Of a stretch of DNA of 64,000 nucleotides, positions 17,676 to 27,763 are shown one piece after another. Each line of letters begins with the position of its first letter. Position 1 is the first letter of the stretch. The stretch is from an uncultured Pirellulaceae bacterium. GTDB taxonomy: Bacteria; Planctomycetota; Planctomycetia; Pirellulales; Pirellulaceae. The stretch spans positions 24,607 through 88,606 of the forward strand of contig CALCJM010000033.1 in assembly GCA_937967505.1 (NCBI GenBank). Reading direction: 5' to 3'. The notes below the pieces were generated by a model that made no database searches, had not been told where the DNA came from, and saw only the letters and a list, made by a program, of their open reading frames with translations. The position numbers and the translations under genes are program-made.

Positions 17676-20600
17676 ATGAACACACCCCCGACGACTCAAC
17701 TTTCCCCCAACCAGCGCGCCTTGCTGAAAATTCGCGACCTCAAGCAGCAGGTCGAGGAACTAAAATCGCGCGATGGACGTTCGGCATTCGGTGGAGAAAT
17801 CGCGATCGTATCGATGGCGTGCCGGTTCCCGCGCCGCGCCAACACCCCGGAAGCATTTTGGGAATCGTTGATCAACCAAACGAATGAAGTTGGGCCAATC
17901 CCCGACAACCGCTGGGATCTGGACGCATTCCACGATGACGACCCAGAAGTCCCCGGAAAAATGTACGCGCGGCAGGGCGTATTTCTGGACCAGATCGACA
18001 TGATGGATCCTGAATTTTTTGGTATCTCCCCGCGCGAGGCGACGTGGGTCGATCCTCAACAACGTCTTTTGATGGAAGTCGGCTACGAAGCACTCGAACG
18101 CGCCGGCTGGCAGGCCGATCGAATCGCCGAATCGACAGGCGTGTTTGTTGGCTGGATGCACAACGACTATCAAAATGAGGCCAGCGATTCATTTTTGAAT
18201 CTCAACCCGTACATCGCCACCGGAGCAGCCGGCAGTTTTCTCTGTGGACGGCTGGCGTATTATCTTGGCTTGCAAGGCCCCAGCATCGCGATCGACACCG
18301 CCTGTTCATCGTCGCTGGTAGCAATTCATCTGGCCTGTCAAAGCCTGCAACAGGGGGATTGTGACCAGGCACTCGTCGGCGGCGTCAACGCAATCTGTTC
18401 GCCGACGACCAATATCCTGACCTGTAAACTAAAAGCCCTCTCACCCAGCGGCCATTCGCGCGCGTTTGACGCTGCGGCCGATGGCTACTTGCGCGGCGAA
18501 GGCTGCGGTGTGGTGACGCTCAAGCGTCTGGAGGATGCGCGGCGCGATGGTGATCCCGTATTAGGCGTGATCCGCGGTTCGGCCGTCGGGCACAACGGAT
18601 TCAGCAGCGGACTGACCGCCCCCAATCCAACCGCCCAGGAAAAAGTCATCCGTGCGGCACTCGCCCGCGCCAGCGTGTCGCCAGAACAGGTCGGCTATCT
18701 GGAAGCCCATGGCACCGGCACCGAACTGGGCGATCCCATCGAAATGCAGGCCGCAGCGGCGGCGTTGGCAGGCAATCGCTCCGCAGATCATCCCTTGCTG
18801 ATCGGTTCAGTGAAAACCAACATCGGCCACCTGGAAGCGGCCGCAGGCATGGCAGGGTTAATCAAAGTCCTGCTGGCGATGCAAAACGACTCCATTCCCG
18901 GCCAGCTGAATTTTGAAACGCCCAACCCACATATCCCGTGGGATCAGATCGCGGTCAAGGTCCTGACCGAACAAACACCATGGCCCGAGGACCGGCAAAA
19001 GATCGCGGGAGTCAGCGCGTTCGGGATGAGCGGCACCAATGCTCATTTGATCATAGCAGCACCGACACCAACGGATGCCGTGTCAGCGCCGGCCAACCAC
19101 CAACCCCACTTGATCACCGTCAGCGGCAAGTCCGACGAATCGGTTCGACAGTTGGCGGGCGACTACGCGCGACACATCGCCGACGCATCCGATCCATCCA
19201 TTGCCAATATTGCATTTACCACAACCTGCGGCCGCAACCATCACGAACATCGCGGTGCGATCGTGGCCAACAACGTGAATGAAGCCATCGAACGTTTAAG
19301 GGCGCTGGAGCGCTCGGCGACTGACGATCGGGTGTTTTCAGCACACCATCGGCGGGCACCCAAACTTGCATGGCAATTCACCGGCCAAGGGTCACAGTAC
19401 TTGGCGATGGGCAAGGGCCTGTACGATACGTGGCCGGTATTTCGGGACGCGATCGATCAGTGCGACACTTGGCTACAGCCACAACGGGAACAATCGTTGC
19501 TGGAAGTCATGTTTGCAGACAACCAGTCGAACATTCACCTGACCCAGTGGACACAACCGGCAATTTTTGCGGTGCAAATGGGGTTGGCAAAACTCTTGAC
19601 CCACTGGGGGGTGAACCCCGATGTGGTTTTGGGACACAGTGTTGGCCAATATGCGGCAGCCTGCACGGCGGGCGTGATGTCTTGGGAAGACGGACTGTTC
19701 CTGATCAGCCACCGCGGTCGCTTGATCGGCGAATTACCTGCCGGTGGACAGATGATGGCCGTGTTCGCACCAATCGAAGCCGTCAACGCCACCATCCATT
19801 CGATGCCCGAACTTTCCCTAGCCGCAGATAACATTTCGCATATCGCCATCAGCGGCCCCGCCGCCGCAATCGAAGCGGCCGAAACGAGTTTTGCCACCCA
19901 ATCCATCCGGACCAAGATTCTGAAAACGTCGCACGCATTTCACAGCAGCCTGATGGAACCGGCGCTGGGGCCATTTGCGGAAATTGCCAATACCATCAAA
20001 TTTACAGCACCCACGTTACCGATGATTTGCAATGTCACCGGTGACGTGTTGGCTCCTGACACAGTTTTGGATGGTCAATACTGGGCCAACCATATCCGTC
20101 ACAGTGTGCAGTACTCGAACAGTGTCGAAACCGCCGCCAAAATGGGTTGCGAGGTATTGTTGGAACTGGGGCCGCACGCTGTGCTGACGCAGATGGTAAA
20201 TACCAAATGGAAAAACCCACAAACGCATTCGGCCGCCTGCCTACAGCGCGGCACGCGCGACACCCCGCACGATGACAACGAATCGCTTCTCGCGGCGATC
20301 GGCAAACTGTACTCCTGCGGCACAAGGGTTGATTTCCACGCGATTCACGACCGCAAACATCACCAACCGGTTGTGCTGCCAACCTATCCGTTTGAACGTC
20401 GGCGTTTTTGGGGGCCGGACAAACCACGTGCCGCCCACGCAGCCCACCATACGGCGCATCCGCTTCTGGGCAGTACGATCTCCCTGGCCGGCAGCCAGTA
20501 CGAACAACGTTTTGAAAGCCACGTGGAATCTGACAGCCCGGTGTGGCTGCCGGATCACGAGGTAATGGGGCAGGCCGTCATGCCGGGTGCCGCATTTGTG

Positions 20601-23600
20601 GAGATGGCATTACATGCCGTCAAATCGGACACCGGATTCGGACCAATTACAGACATTCAATTCGAACAGCCGCTCAGCCCCACCGCGCGCACCGCATTAC
20701 AAACCGTCGTGCGAACGCAAGGCGATAAAAGCAACGCCCGGCGTCTCATGGAAACCTATTCCACAACCGGAGAAAACAACGCCTGGTCACGACACTTTTC
20801 CGCAACATTGGCAGCCCCGGACAGTGAAACTGTCACTCGCCCGGAGGCAATCGACATCCATCAACTGAAATCCGAATTTCAAAACCAGAACCGGAATACG
20901 AACGGGCCGGATGCCGATTCGTTCTACGCCGCCATGGCGGAACTGGGTTTGAACTATGGCGGTGCGTTCCGGACGATCGATTCGATTTGGACATCCGAAT
21001 CTGGCGTGCTGTCGCAGCTTTCCGGTAAGTCTGACGTGCGCGGGTACACGATCGCTCCGCCGCTGCTCGACGGAGCGATCCACAGCCTCGCCGTTGGACT
21101 GATCGGTAGCGATGACGGCAATCTATTTTTGCCGGTCGGGATCAAGAGCGCTCAATTTTACAGTGCGGCTGGTTCGGAAATCTGGTGTCGGGCCAAATGG
21201 ACCCAACCGGACGGCGACGTGCGGACAGCCGATTTAACGTTATTTGACAGCACCGGAAACGTCATCGCTCAAATCGAACAACTGACCGTCCGCCAGGTAA
21301 ACCGGGCAGCCCTGCGAAAAATGGGCAACAGCGGCAGTGAACGATTGCTGTTTGAGATGCAGTGGCAGCCCTACCGTTTACCAGCGCCAAATTCCCACAA
21401 GCGGCGCTGGATGCTGGTCTGTCAGAACGACAACAGTAACGCGCGGTCCCCTGAAGACCTGCTGCAATCGGTGGCCAAAAAACTGAAGCAGGCCGGTCAT
21501 GAGGTGGTTTGTGTCACGCTTAATGATGCTGCTGCCATAAACATTGACGATGACCCAGTTTCCATCAGCGCTTCACCAGCCGATTGGCAATCGTTTTTTG
21601 AAACCGTGGGTAAGGAAGATGCCCGGTTTGTGCCCGACGGTATCCTGTGGTGCGTTGCCGATGATCGTAACAGCTACCTGACCGATGTCGCACCCACGCG
21701 CGGGCATGTGGAAGGTGCTTTGAATTTGATCCGCGTGTTGTCAGCCAACGGTGTCCACCGCCTAGAGTGTGGACTGCAATGGGCCACCGTTGGTGGCGCT
21801 ACGTCCGCGATACCCGGCCACGGTTCCATCAATGTTGCCCAAGCCAAATACGCCGGCCTTGCGCGAGTCATCGGAGCAGAACAACCAGAGCTGCGCTGCC
21901 GCTTGATTGATCTGGAAGACGATCCGGATGCCGATGCCGATCAAAAACTGGATCAGAGCCAGAAGCTGTTTGATTTTCTCACCACCGAAACGACGGAGAG
22001 TCAATTTGCGGTTCGCGATGGTGAGTTTTTGGTGCCGCGACTGAAACCGGTTCAACTTGGACGGGCTCCTGAGGCGTTTAAGGTTGATTCCGCCGGCGGC
22101 TATCTGATTACCGGTGGGCTTGGCGCACTTGGTCGGCAAGCAGGAAAATGGCTGGCCGACAAAGGTGCCGGGCAAGTCGTATTGGTTTCGCGCAGAACCC
22201 CTGATGAAGCAACGCAGTCGTTTCTGGACCAGATCAGCGCCGGCGGGTGCAACGTCACAGTCATCAGCGCCGATTTGGGTCGGCACGAAGACGTACAAAA
22301 TCTGCTGGCGCGTTTCGGCGATGACCTGATGCCACTCAAAGGCGTCATTCATGCGGCCGGTGTGCTGGACGATGGTCTGATTGCCGATCAGTCGTGGGAT
22401 CGGTTCGAAAGCGTGCTGGCACCTAAAATCATCGGTGCCAGCTTGCTCCATGATGGCACCCGTGACCTGGATCTTGATTTCTTTGTGCTGTATTCGTCGG
22501 CTGCGTCGGTATTGGGTTCACCGGGCCAGAGTAACTACGCGATGGCCAATGCGTATCTGGATGCATTGGCCTGGCATCGCCGCAGCATGGGACTGCCGGG
22601 GCTGTCCATTAATTGGGGCCCGTGGACCGACGGGATGGCCGACGATCCGCGCATCCTTAAACGCATGGCGATGCAGGGGATCGCTCCGCTGGGCAGTGAC
22701 GAGGCACACGATGCGTTGGAAAAAATGATCGTCGGTGGACTGTCTCAGGCATTGGTCATGGACGTTGACTGGCGACGAATGCAAATGGGGCTTGGCGGCG
22801 AAAGCCCCAGCCTGCTGGAGGGGCTGGTTCCCTCCCGCAAACGTTCCAGCCACGGCGACAGCGCGTTTGTTTCGAAACTCAGGAAACTCAAGGGCCCCGC
22901 ACGGCGTGAATTGCTTGGTTCAACAGTGGAGAACCTACTTCAGGAAATCCTCTCCACCGACGGTGCACCCGAGACCGATCGGCCGCTGATCGAAATGGGA
23001 CTCGACTCGTTGATGGCAGTCGAATTTGGTACCGAGCTGCAAATGCTGCTGGGAGATTCGTTCTCCATTGCACCAACAATGCTGTTCGACCATCCGACCA
23101 TTGATGCGATCACCGATCACGTCCTAGAATTGGTGGAACAGGGCGACGCTGACGAGACATCCGCTGCCACAACAATACCATCGACGGATATTGACGACGC
23201 CGATGCCAAACACCACCACCGCACGGTGGAAGACATCGCCATCATCGGACTGAGCTGCCGTTTCCCGGGCGCTCGAAACGTGGATGAGTTCTGGGATAAT
23301 TTACTCGGCGGTGTCGATTCAGTTTGCGATATTCCACCTGACCGTTGGGACATTGATAAATTTTACTCCGCCGATCCCCAGCCCGGCAAAATGGTCTCGC
23401 GCAGTGGCGGGTTCATTGACGACATCGGTGATTTCGATGCGGATTTTTTTAACGTATCGGCGACTGAGGCGTGCTGGATTGATCCTCAACACCGGATGCT
23501 GTTGGAGCACAGCTATCGGGCGATCGAACACGCCGGGATCTGCCCTCAACCGCTGGCCGACAATAAAGTGGGCGTGTTCATGGGCATCATGGGGCAAGAT

Positions 23601-25751
23601 TACGCATTTCTGCCCAAACTGGACAATCCTGAAATCGTCGCCGCTTTCCAAGGAGCGGGCCTGTCGCATTCGGCCGGGGTCGGACGGATCAGTTATCACT
23701 TTGGCTTCGAAGGCCCCAGCGTGGCCGTCGATACCGCCAGCAGCAGTGCGCTGGTTGCGCTGTATCAGGCGATGCGCAGTCTTCAGGAAGGCGCTTGCAA
23801 TATGGCACTCGCTGGCGGCGTCAATGCAATTCTTGCCCCGGTAAATTCTTTGTTGATGTCCAAAGCGGGTCTGTTGTCGCCGCAGGGACGCTGCAAGTCT
23901 TTTTCCGCCAATGCAGATGGTTTTGGTCGCGGCGAAGGCTGTGGTGTGGTGGTTTTAAAACGGCTAAGTGATGCTCAGGCGGCGGGCGATCGAATTTTGG
24001 CGGTCGTCAAAGGCGGCGCGGTCAGCCACAACGGATTCAGTGGCGGGATCACCGCGCCCAGCGGCAAGGCACAAGCGCGAGTCATTACCGATGCGTTGGC
24101 TGATGCCCGGGTCGCCCCCAATCAGGTCCAGTACCTGGAAGCACACGGGACGGGTACCGAATACGGCGACCCAATGGAACTCGCCGCCGCCGCGTCAGTC
24201 TACGGAACAGGACGCAGTGCCGACAATCCGCTGCTGGTGGGTTCAGTCAAAGCCAACATCAGTCACCTTGAGGCAGCCGGCGGTATATCAGGGCTGATCA
24301 AAACCGTGATGGCGCTGCACTCGGGAACGCTTCCGCAACAGCTACATTTTGAGCAACCCAGCCCACACATCCCTTGGGATCGTATGCCGATCAAAATCGT
24401 CAAACAACAGCAGCAATGGCCCGAGTGCGAAACGCGCTTCGCTGGTGTGACAGCGCTGGGACTGGTGGGAACCAACGCACATATCGTGTTGGCTTCGGCA
24501 CCGGCAACAGATCAACCGGAACTGAATCAACCGCAGGATCCAACTGACCAAACGGCAATGGAACTGGATTCCGCGAACACTGTATCCAGTCACCTGCTGG
24601 TGTTAAGTGGCAGGGACAGCGCGGGGCTCGCTCGTGTGATCGATCGATTTGAAATATTTTTACAAACCTCTGCCGCGCCACCATTGGCTGACATCTGCTT
24701 TAGTGCGGCCGTCGGTCGTCGTCATTTCGACCAACGCATCGCGGTGGTCGCCTCGGACAGCCAGGATGCCGCCCGAAAAATCCGCGCGGCCGCAGCAAAC
24801 CGGGCCAACGCTCCGCACACCTACCACAAAAATCCTAAAGTGACCTTTTGGTTTGACGGAGCTTCAGCCGGTTCGATGCGCGCGTTGGTGGAACTCCATC
24901 AACAGCAACCAGTCGTGCGCGCGTTGGTTGACGAACTGGATCAACGGTTGAGTGAATTTTGGGCATCCACAGAATGGAAAAAACATGCGGGTGAGGACGC
25001 CGACATGCTGCTGTTGATCGACCGGATCAAAAGCTTCGATCCAAACCGGCCGGATAGCATTGACCAGCTGGATAGCGCGGCGACACGGTTTGCGTTGCAG
25101 GCCGCACTGGTCAAACTTTGGCACGCCTGGGGCGTCGAACCGGACGGCGTCGCCGGAACGGGGGTTGGGCAATATCTGGCCGCTTGTTCCGCAGGCGGAT
25201 TATGTTTTTTGGACGGTATGACACTGGTCACCGCCCGGGAGATTGTGCTGAAGCACCCGGGAGACCGTTCATCGGAATTACTGGACCAGTTCGAAGCTTA
25301 CGCAGATCAGTTGAATTACTATCCTCCCAATCGCGCGTTGGTTTGTAGCACCAGCGGCACCGAGGTTCCCGTTTACAAGTCACTCGGCGGCAGTTATTGG
25401 CGGGACCATTGCTCGCACGGCGATGGAAAAACAGATATTAAAGGAACTCTGGCGGCAATCGAAGAATTGGAGAGCCATTTTGTCCTAGTGGTTTCACCGA
25501 CTGCTGATAAAGCAAGGGGGTTGGAAGGCAATTTGGCTTCGGGTGCGACAATTCTCCACAGCGCTGGTGACTGCGGATCTGTACACAATGATATTCTGGA
25601 AATCGCAATGCGGCTATATTGTGGAGGAGTGTCCCTCGAGTTCAACAAACTGTTCGCACACCAAACAGACCGGGTCAAAAAAGTTCCGCTACCGGGCTAC
25701 CCGTTTGAAAAGAAACGTTACTGGATCACAGAGGTCTCCGATCATATTTAA
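17676..25751 (+). CDS. Type I polyketide synthase: dock-KS-AT-DH-KR-ACP-KS(Ser)-AT(Gly)
   Basis: A 2691-residue multidomain enzyme. Residues 9-32 form a coiled-coil docking helix. KS1 (about 40-465) has Cys210 in DTACSSS and both His motifs. AT1 (about 560-870) has Ser655 in GHSVGQY. DH (about 925-1195) has His961 in HEVMGQAVMP and Asp1132 in LLDGAIH. KR (about 1470-1660) has GGLGALG, an LDD motif and Tyr1621, fitting a B-type ketoreductase. ACP (about 1740-1825) has Ser1778. A second KS (about 1852-2275) reads DTASSSALV, so Ser2022 replaces the nucleophilic Cys. The AT-like C-terminus has G2496 where Ser should be (GTGVGQY) and a degraded entry motif. There is no second ACP and no thioesterase. 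It should extend an ACP-bound starter once or iteratively to an enoyl product. Confidence 0.93.
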   Translation: MNTPPTTQLSPNQRALLKIRDLKQQVEELKSRDGRSAFGGEIAIVSMACRFPRRANTPEAFWESLINQTNEVGPIPDNRWDLDAFHDDDPEVPGKMYARQGVFLDQIDMMDPEFFGISPREATWVDPQQRLLMEVGYEALERAGWQADRIAESTGVFVGWMHNDYQNEASDSFLNLNPYIATGAAGSFLCGRLAYYLGLQGPSIAIDTACSSSLVAIHLACQSLQQGDCDQALVGGVNAICSPTTNILTCKLKALSPSGHSRAFDAAADGYLRGEGCGVVTLKRLEDARRDGDPVLGVIRGSAVGHNGFSSGLTAPNPTAQEKVIRAALARASVSPEQVGYLEAHGTGTELGDPIEMQAAAAALAGNRSADHPLLIGSVKTNIGHLEAAAGMAGLIKVLLAMQNDSIPGQLNFETPNPHIPWDQIAVKVLTEQTPWPEDRQKIAGVSAFGMSGTNAHLIIAAPTPTDAVSAPANHQPHLITVSGKSDESVRQLAGDYARHIADASDPSIANIAFTTTCGRNHHEHRGAIVANNVNEAIERLRALERSATDDRVFSAHHRRAPKLAWQFTGQGSQYLAMGKGLYDTWPVFRDAIDQCDTWLQPQREQSLLEVMFADNQSNIHLTQWTQPAIFAVQMGLAKLLTHWGVNPDVVLGHSVGQYAAACTAGVMSWEDGLFLISHRGRLIGELPAGGQMMAVFAPIEAVNATIHSMPELSLAADNISHIAISGPAAAIEAAETSFATQSIRTKILKTSHAFHSSLMEPALGPFAEIANTIKFTAPTLPMICNVTGDVLAPDTVLDGQYWANHIRHSVQYSNSVETAAKMGCEVLLELGPHAVLTQMVNTKWKNPQTHSAACLQRGTRDTPHDDNESLLAAIGKLYSCGTRVDFHAIHDRKHHQPVVLPTYPFERRRFWGPDKPRAAHAAHHTAHPLLGSTISLAGSQYEQRFESHVESDSPVWLPDHEVMGQAVMPGAAFVEMALHAVKSDTGFGPITDIQFEQPLSPTARTALQTVVRTQGDKSNARRLMETYSTTGENNAWSRHFSATLAAPDSETVTRPEAIDIHQLKSEFQNQNRNTNGPDADSFYAAMAELGLNYGGAFRTIDSIWTSESGVLSQLSGKSDVRGYTIAPPLLDGAIHSLAVGLIGSDDGNLFLPVGIKSAQFYSAAGSEIWCRAKWTQPDGDVRTADLTLFDSTGNVIAQIEQLTVRQVNRAALRKMGNSGSERLLFEMQWQPYRLPAPNSHKRRWMLVCQNDNSNARSPEDLLQSVAKKLKQAGHEVVCVTLNDAAAINIDDDPVSISASPADWQSFFETVGKEDARFVPDGILWCVADDRNSYLTDVAPTRGHVEGALNLIRVLSANGVHRLECGLQWATVGGATSAIPGHGSINVAQAKYAGLARVIGAEQPELRCRLIDLEDDPDADADQKLDQSQKLFDFLTTETTESQFAVRDGEFLVPRLKPVQLGRAPEAFKVDSAGGYLITGGLGALGRQAGKWLADKGAGQVVLVSRRTPDEATQSFLDQISAGGCNVTVISADLGRHEDVQNLLARFGDDLMPLKGVIHAAGVLDDGLIADQSWDRFESVLAPKIIGASLLHDGTRDLDLDFFVLYSSAASVLGSPGQSNYAMANAYLDALAWHRRSMGLPGLSINWGPWTDGMADDPRILKRMAMQGIAPLGSDEAHDALEKMIVGGLSQALVMDVDWRRMQMGLGGESPSLLEGLVPSRKRSSHGDSAFVSKLRKLKGPARRELLGSTVENLLQEILSTDGAPETDRPLIEMGLDSLMAVEFGTELQMLLGDSFSIAPTMLFDHPTIDAITDHVLELVEQGDADETSAATTIPSTDIDDADAKHHHRTVEDIAIIGLSCRFPGARNVDEFWDNLLGGVDSVCDIPPDRWDIDKFYSADPQPGKMVSRSGGFIDDIGDFDADFFNVSATEACWIDPQHRMLLEHSYRAIEHAGICPQPLADNKVGVFMGIMGQDYAFLPKLDNPEIVAAFQGAGLSHSAGVGRISYHFGFEGPSVAVDTASSSALVALYQAMRSLQEGACNMALAGGVNAILAPVNSLLMSKAGLLSPQGRCKSFSANADGFGRGEGCGVVVLKRLSDAQAAGDRILAVVKGGAVSHNGFSGGITAPSGKAQARVITDALADARVAPNQVQYLEAHGTGTEYGDPMELAAAASVYGTGRSADNPLLVGSVKANISHLEAAGGISGLIKTVMALHSGTLPQQLHFEQPSPHIPWDRMPIKIVKQQQQWPECETRFAGVTALGLVGTNAHIVLASAPATDQPELNQPQDPTDQTAMELDSANTVSSHLLVLSGRDSAGLARVIDRFEIFLQTSAAPPLADICFSAAVGRRHFDQRIAVVASDSQDAARKIRAAAANRANAPHTYHKNPKVTFWFDGASAGSMRALVELHQQQPVVRALVDELDQRLSEFWASTEWKKHAGEDADMLLLIDRIKSFDPNRPDSIDQLDSAATRFALQAALVKLWHAWGVEPDGVAGTGVGQYLAACSAGGLCFLDGMTLVTAREIVLKHPGDRSSELLDQFEAYADQLNYYPPNRALVCSTSGTEVPVYKSLGGSYWRDHCSHGDGKTDIKGTLAAIEELESHFVLVVSPTADKARGLEGNLASGATILHSAGDCGSVHNDILEIAMRLYCGGVSLEFNKLFAHQTDRVKKVPLPGYPFEKKRYWITEVSDHI

Positions 25752-25814
25752 TCGTAAAAGCAAAGCCGTTACCAATTGAAAATGGACCTCCAAGTCCGCT
25801 CAACAACAATAAAA

Positions 25815-25918
25815 ACGTAGCTACCGTCGCCAGACGATGGGAACGAAGGGAAAGACTTCACCCCAAGCAACCTCTTCCCCGACACCATCCACGCTCTGGC
25901 GAGCGTAGCCACATTGCC
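25815..25918. repeat. Palindromic repeat family 2, copy 1
   Basis: A 104-base unit, nearly identical to copy 2 at 25997. Its left arm GTAGCTACCGTCGCCAGACG and right arm (reverse complement GTGGCTACGCTCGCCAGAGCG) are imperfect inverted repeats around a central segment with GAACGAAGGGAAAGA and CCCCAAGCAACC. Confidence 0.8.
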
Positions 25919-25996
25919 ACAGCAATCCCAAACAAAACTCCAGTTCCAAACAATCAACAACTCACTTTATTCTTACGAGATAAACCACGCATCAAA

Positions 25997-26100
25997 ACGT
26001 AGCTACCGTCGCCAGACGGTGGGAACGAAGGGAAAGAATTTACCCCAAGCAACCGCTTTCCCAACACCATCCACGCTCTGGCGAGCGTAGCCACGTTGCC
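25997..26100. repeat. Palindromic repeat family 2, copy 2
   Basis: The same 104-base unit as copy 1, in direct orientation with a 182-base period and a handful of substitutions. It ends 24 bases before the start codon of the first halogenase-like gene, so it lies in that gene's 5' leader and could affect its expression. Confidence 0.8.
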
Positions 26101-26124
26101 GCATAACCTTGCTCCGATGGACAC

Positions 26125-27762
26125 ATGATTGCAAAAAACAACCAATACGATGTCGCGATACTCGGCGGAGGTCTGGCCGGGCTAACGTTGGCCCGTCAAC
26201 TATTGCTGAAACATCCGAAACTACGGATCGCGGTCATCGAAAAACGCAGTTTCCCGGTCAACGAAACGACGCACAAGGTTGGTGAATCTACCGTTGAAAT
26301 CGGGGCACATTACTTCGGTGAGGAATTGCGACTGAAAAAGCATCTGATTGACCAACAACTACCCAAATTTGGCTTGAGATTCTTTTTCAAATCTCCGCGA
26401 CAGACGATGGCCGAAGGCACCGAGGTCGGCGGCAGCGAATTTTTTGCTGCCCCCAGCTACCAGGTTGATCGCGGTCGATTGGAAAACTACCTGGCCGATC
26501 ATGCAGCCCAAACAGGTGCCACTATTCTATCAGCCTGCCGGGTCAGGGAAATTAAACTGACGACTGCTGATACTGACGGCGCACAGCCCCCCCACACCAT
26601 CACCTACCACCACAACGGCAGCCTACAAACACTGAACAGTCGGTGGGTGATCGATGCCAGCGGTCGCGCCAGTTTTCTCAAACGCAAGCTGGACCTGGCC
26701 GAAGATCTCCAGCACGACATTAACGCCGCCTGGTTCCGCATCAATACCAACATCCAGATTGACCAATGGTGCGATGACGCCGACTGGCAATCGGCGATCG
26801 GAAAAGTGGCGCGGCGGTGGCTGAGCACGAATCATCTGATGGGCGAAGGGTATTGGGTATGGCTGATTCCATTGGCGACCGGTTCGACCAGCATCGGGAT
26901 CGTCGCGGATCCGGAGATTCATCCCCTACAGGATTTTAACAGTTTCGAAAAATCGATGCGTTGGCTGACCAAGCACGAACCCGAATGTGCTGCGGCGATC
27001 GAACCGCACCGGGCGGGTATGCAGGATTTTCTGGCAGTGCGAAAAATCTCGCGCGGCACCAAACAGGTATTTTCCTCCAATCGATGGGGGCTGACCGGTG
27101 AAGCGGCGGCGTTGCTGGATCCGTTTTACTCGCCCGGCAGTGACTTCATCGCCATCGGTAACACGATGATCGCCAAACTGATCGAAGAAGACCTTGCCGG
27201 CAAACCGGTCGGGCAACTGGCACCGACGCTGCAGAGCGTTTTTTTGACGCTATTTCAGAACAACCTGCTAACCTATCGCGATCAATATCCGATCTTCGGC
27301 AACCCGCGGATCATGGCGTTGAAGTTCGTTTGGGATTACGCAATCTACTGGGGTTTCCCGGCGCTGCTGTACTTCAATGAAAAATTGACCGATCCGTCAT
27401 TCATCCAGTCACTGTCCAAAGGCATCGAGGAAATGCGGGACATGAACCTGAAGATGCAGGAGTTCTTCCGCCACTGGTACAACATTGAAAAAACCGACCA
27501 CGCCGACGCCGCGTTTGTGGACCAGAACGAAATTGAAATCATGACCCGTCTGAACCGGGAATTGAAAGAAAGACTTGGCGACGCCGATTTACGCAAACGC
27601 TTCTTTGGCAATGTACAGATCTGTCGCGATTTGATGTGCGAAATCACGCAACGCGTCGCCCGCTATCAACCGGAACTAAAGCCCGGACTGTCTGACATGA
27701 TGTCCGATACCACTCCGGAGAAGAATCACTTGTGCGGAATTTTTTCAGCATTGAAGATATAA
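26125..27762 (+). CDS. Flavin-dependent halogenase-family protein 1
   Basis: A 545-residue protein. The FAD-binding GGGLAG is at residues 14-19 and the GEST motif at 53-56. The halogenase signature WxWxIP is exact (W244-V-W246-L-I-P249). A lysine (K81, in [11 protein letters not shown]) occupies the place where halogenases keep the lysine that relays hypochlorous acid. The family oxidises halide with FADH2 and oxygen to halogenate aromatic or carrier-bound substrates; some relatives act as oxygenases or reductases. Its position after the PKS suggests tailoring of the aryl-polyketide. A separate flavin reductase would be needed and none is seen. The stop codon is one base before the next gene's start, so the two are co-translated. 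Confidence 0.82.
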   Translation: MIAKNNQYDVAILGGGLAGLTLARQLLLKHPKLRIAVIEKRSFPVNETTHKVGESTVEIGAHYFGEELRLKKHLIDQQLPKFGLRFFFKSPRQTMAEGTEVGGSEFFAAPSYQVDRGRLENYLADHAAQTGATILSACRVREIKLTTADTDGAQPPHTITYHHNGSLQTLNSRWVIDASGRASFLKRKLDLAEDLQHDINAAWFRINTNIQIDQWCDDADWQSAIGKVARRWLSTNHLMGEGYWVWLIPLATGSTSIGIVADPEIHPLQDFNSFEKSMRWLTKHEPECAAAIEPHRAGMQDFLAVRKISRGTKQVFSSNRWGLTGEAAALLDPFYSPGSDFIAIGNTMIAKLIEEDLAGKPVGQLAPTLQSVFLTLFQNNLLTYRDQYPIFGNPRIMALKFVWDYAIYWGFPALLYFNEKLTDPSFIQSLSKGIEEMRDMNLKMQEFFRHWYNIEKTDHADAAFVDQNEIEIMTRLNRELKERLGDADLRKRFFGNVQICRDLMCEITQRVARYQPELKPGLSDMMSDTTPEKNHLCGIFSALKI

Positions 27763-27763
27763 C

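Larger units (their letters stand above)
25752..26124. other. Intergenic gap within the PKS operon, filled by repeats
   Basis: About 370 bases between the PKS and the first halogenase-like gene. More than half is two copies of palindromic family 2. The rest is A-rich with no gene or clear promoter. Confidence 0.5.

Noticed and set aside
17676..25751. Sequencing error as the cause of the missing KS2 and AT2 nucleophiles
   Set aside because: The AT2 entry and elbow motifs are degraded at several codons, not just one, so coordinated loss is more likely than error.
25200..25751. A thioesterase or reductase release domain at the PKS end
   Set aside because: The sequence ends in a post-AT linker (LPGYPFEKKRYW) directly before the stop; no GxSxG or NAD(P)-binding domain follows.
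25815..26100. CRISPR array
   Set aside because: Only two 104-base units with internal palindromes and a 78-base spacer; no cas genes and wrong repeat length.
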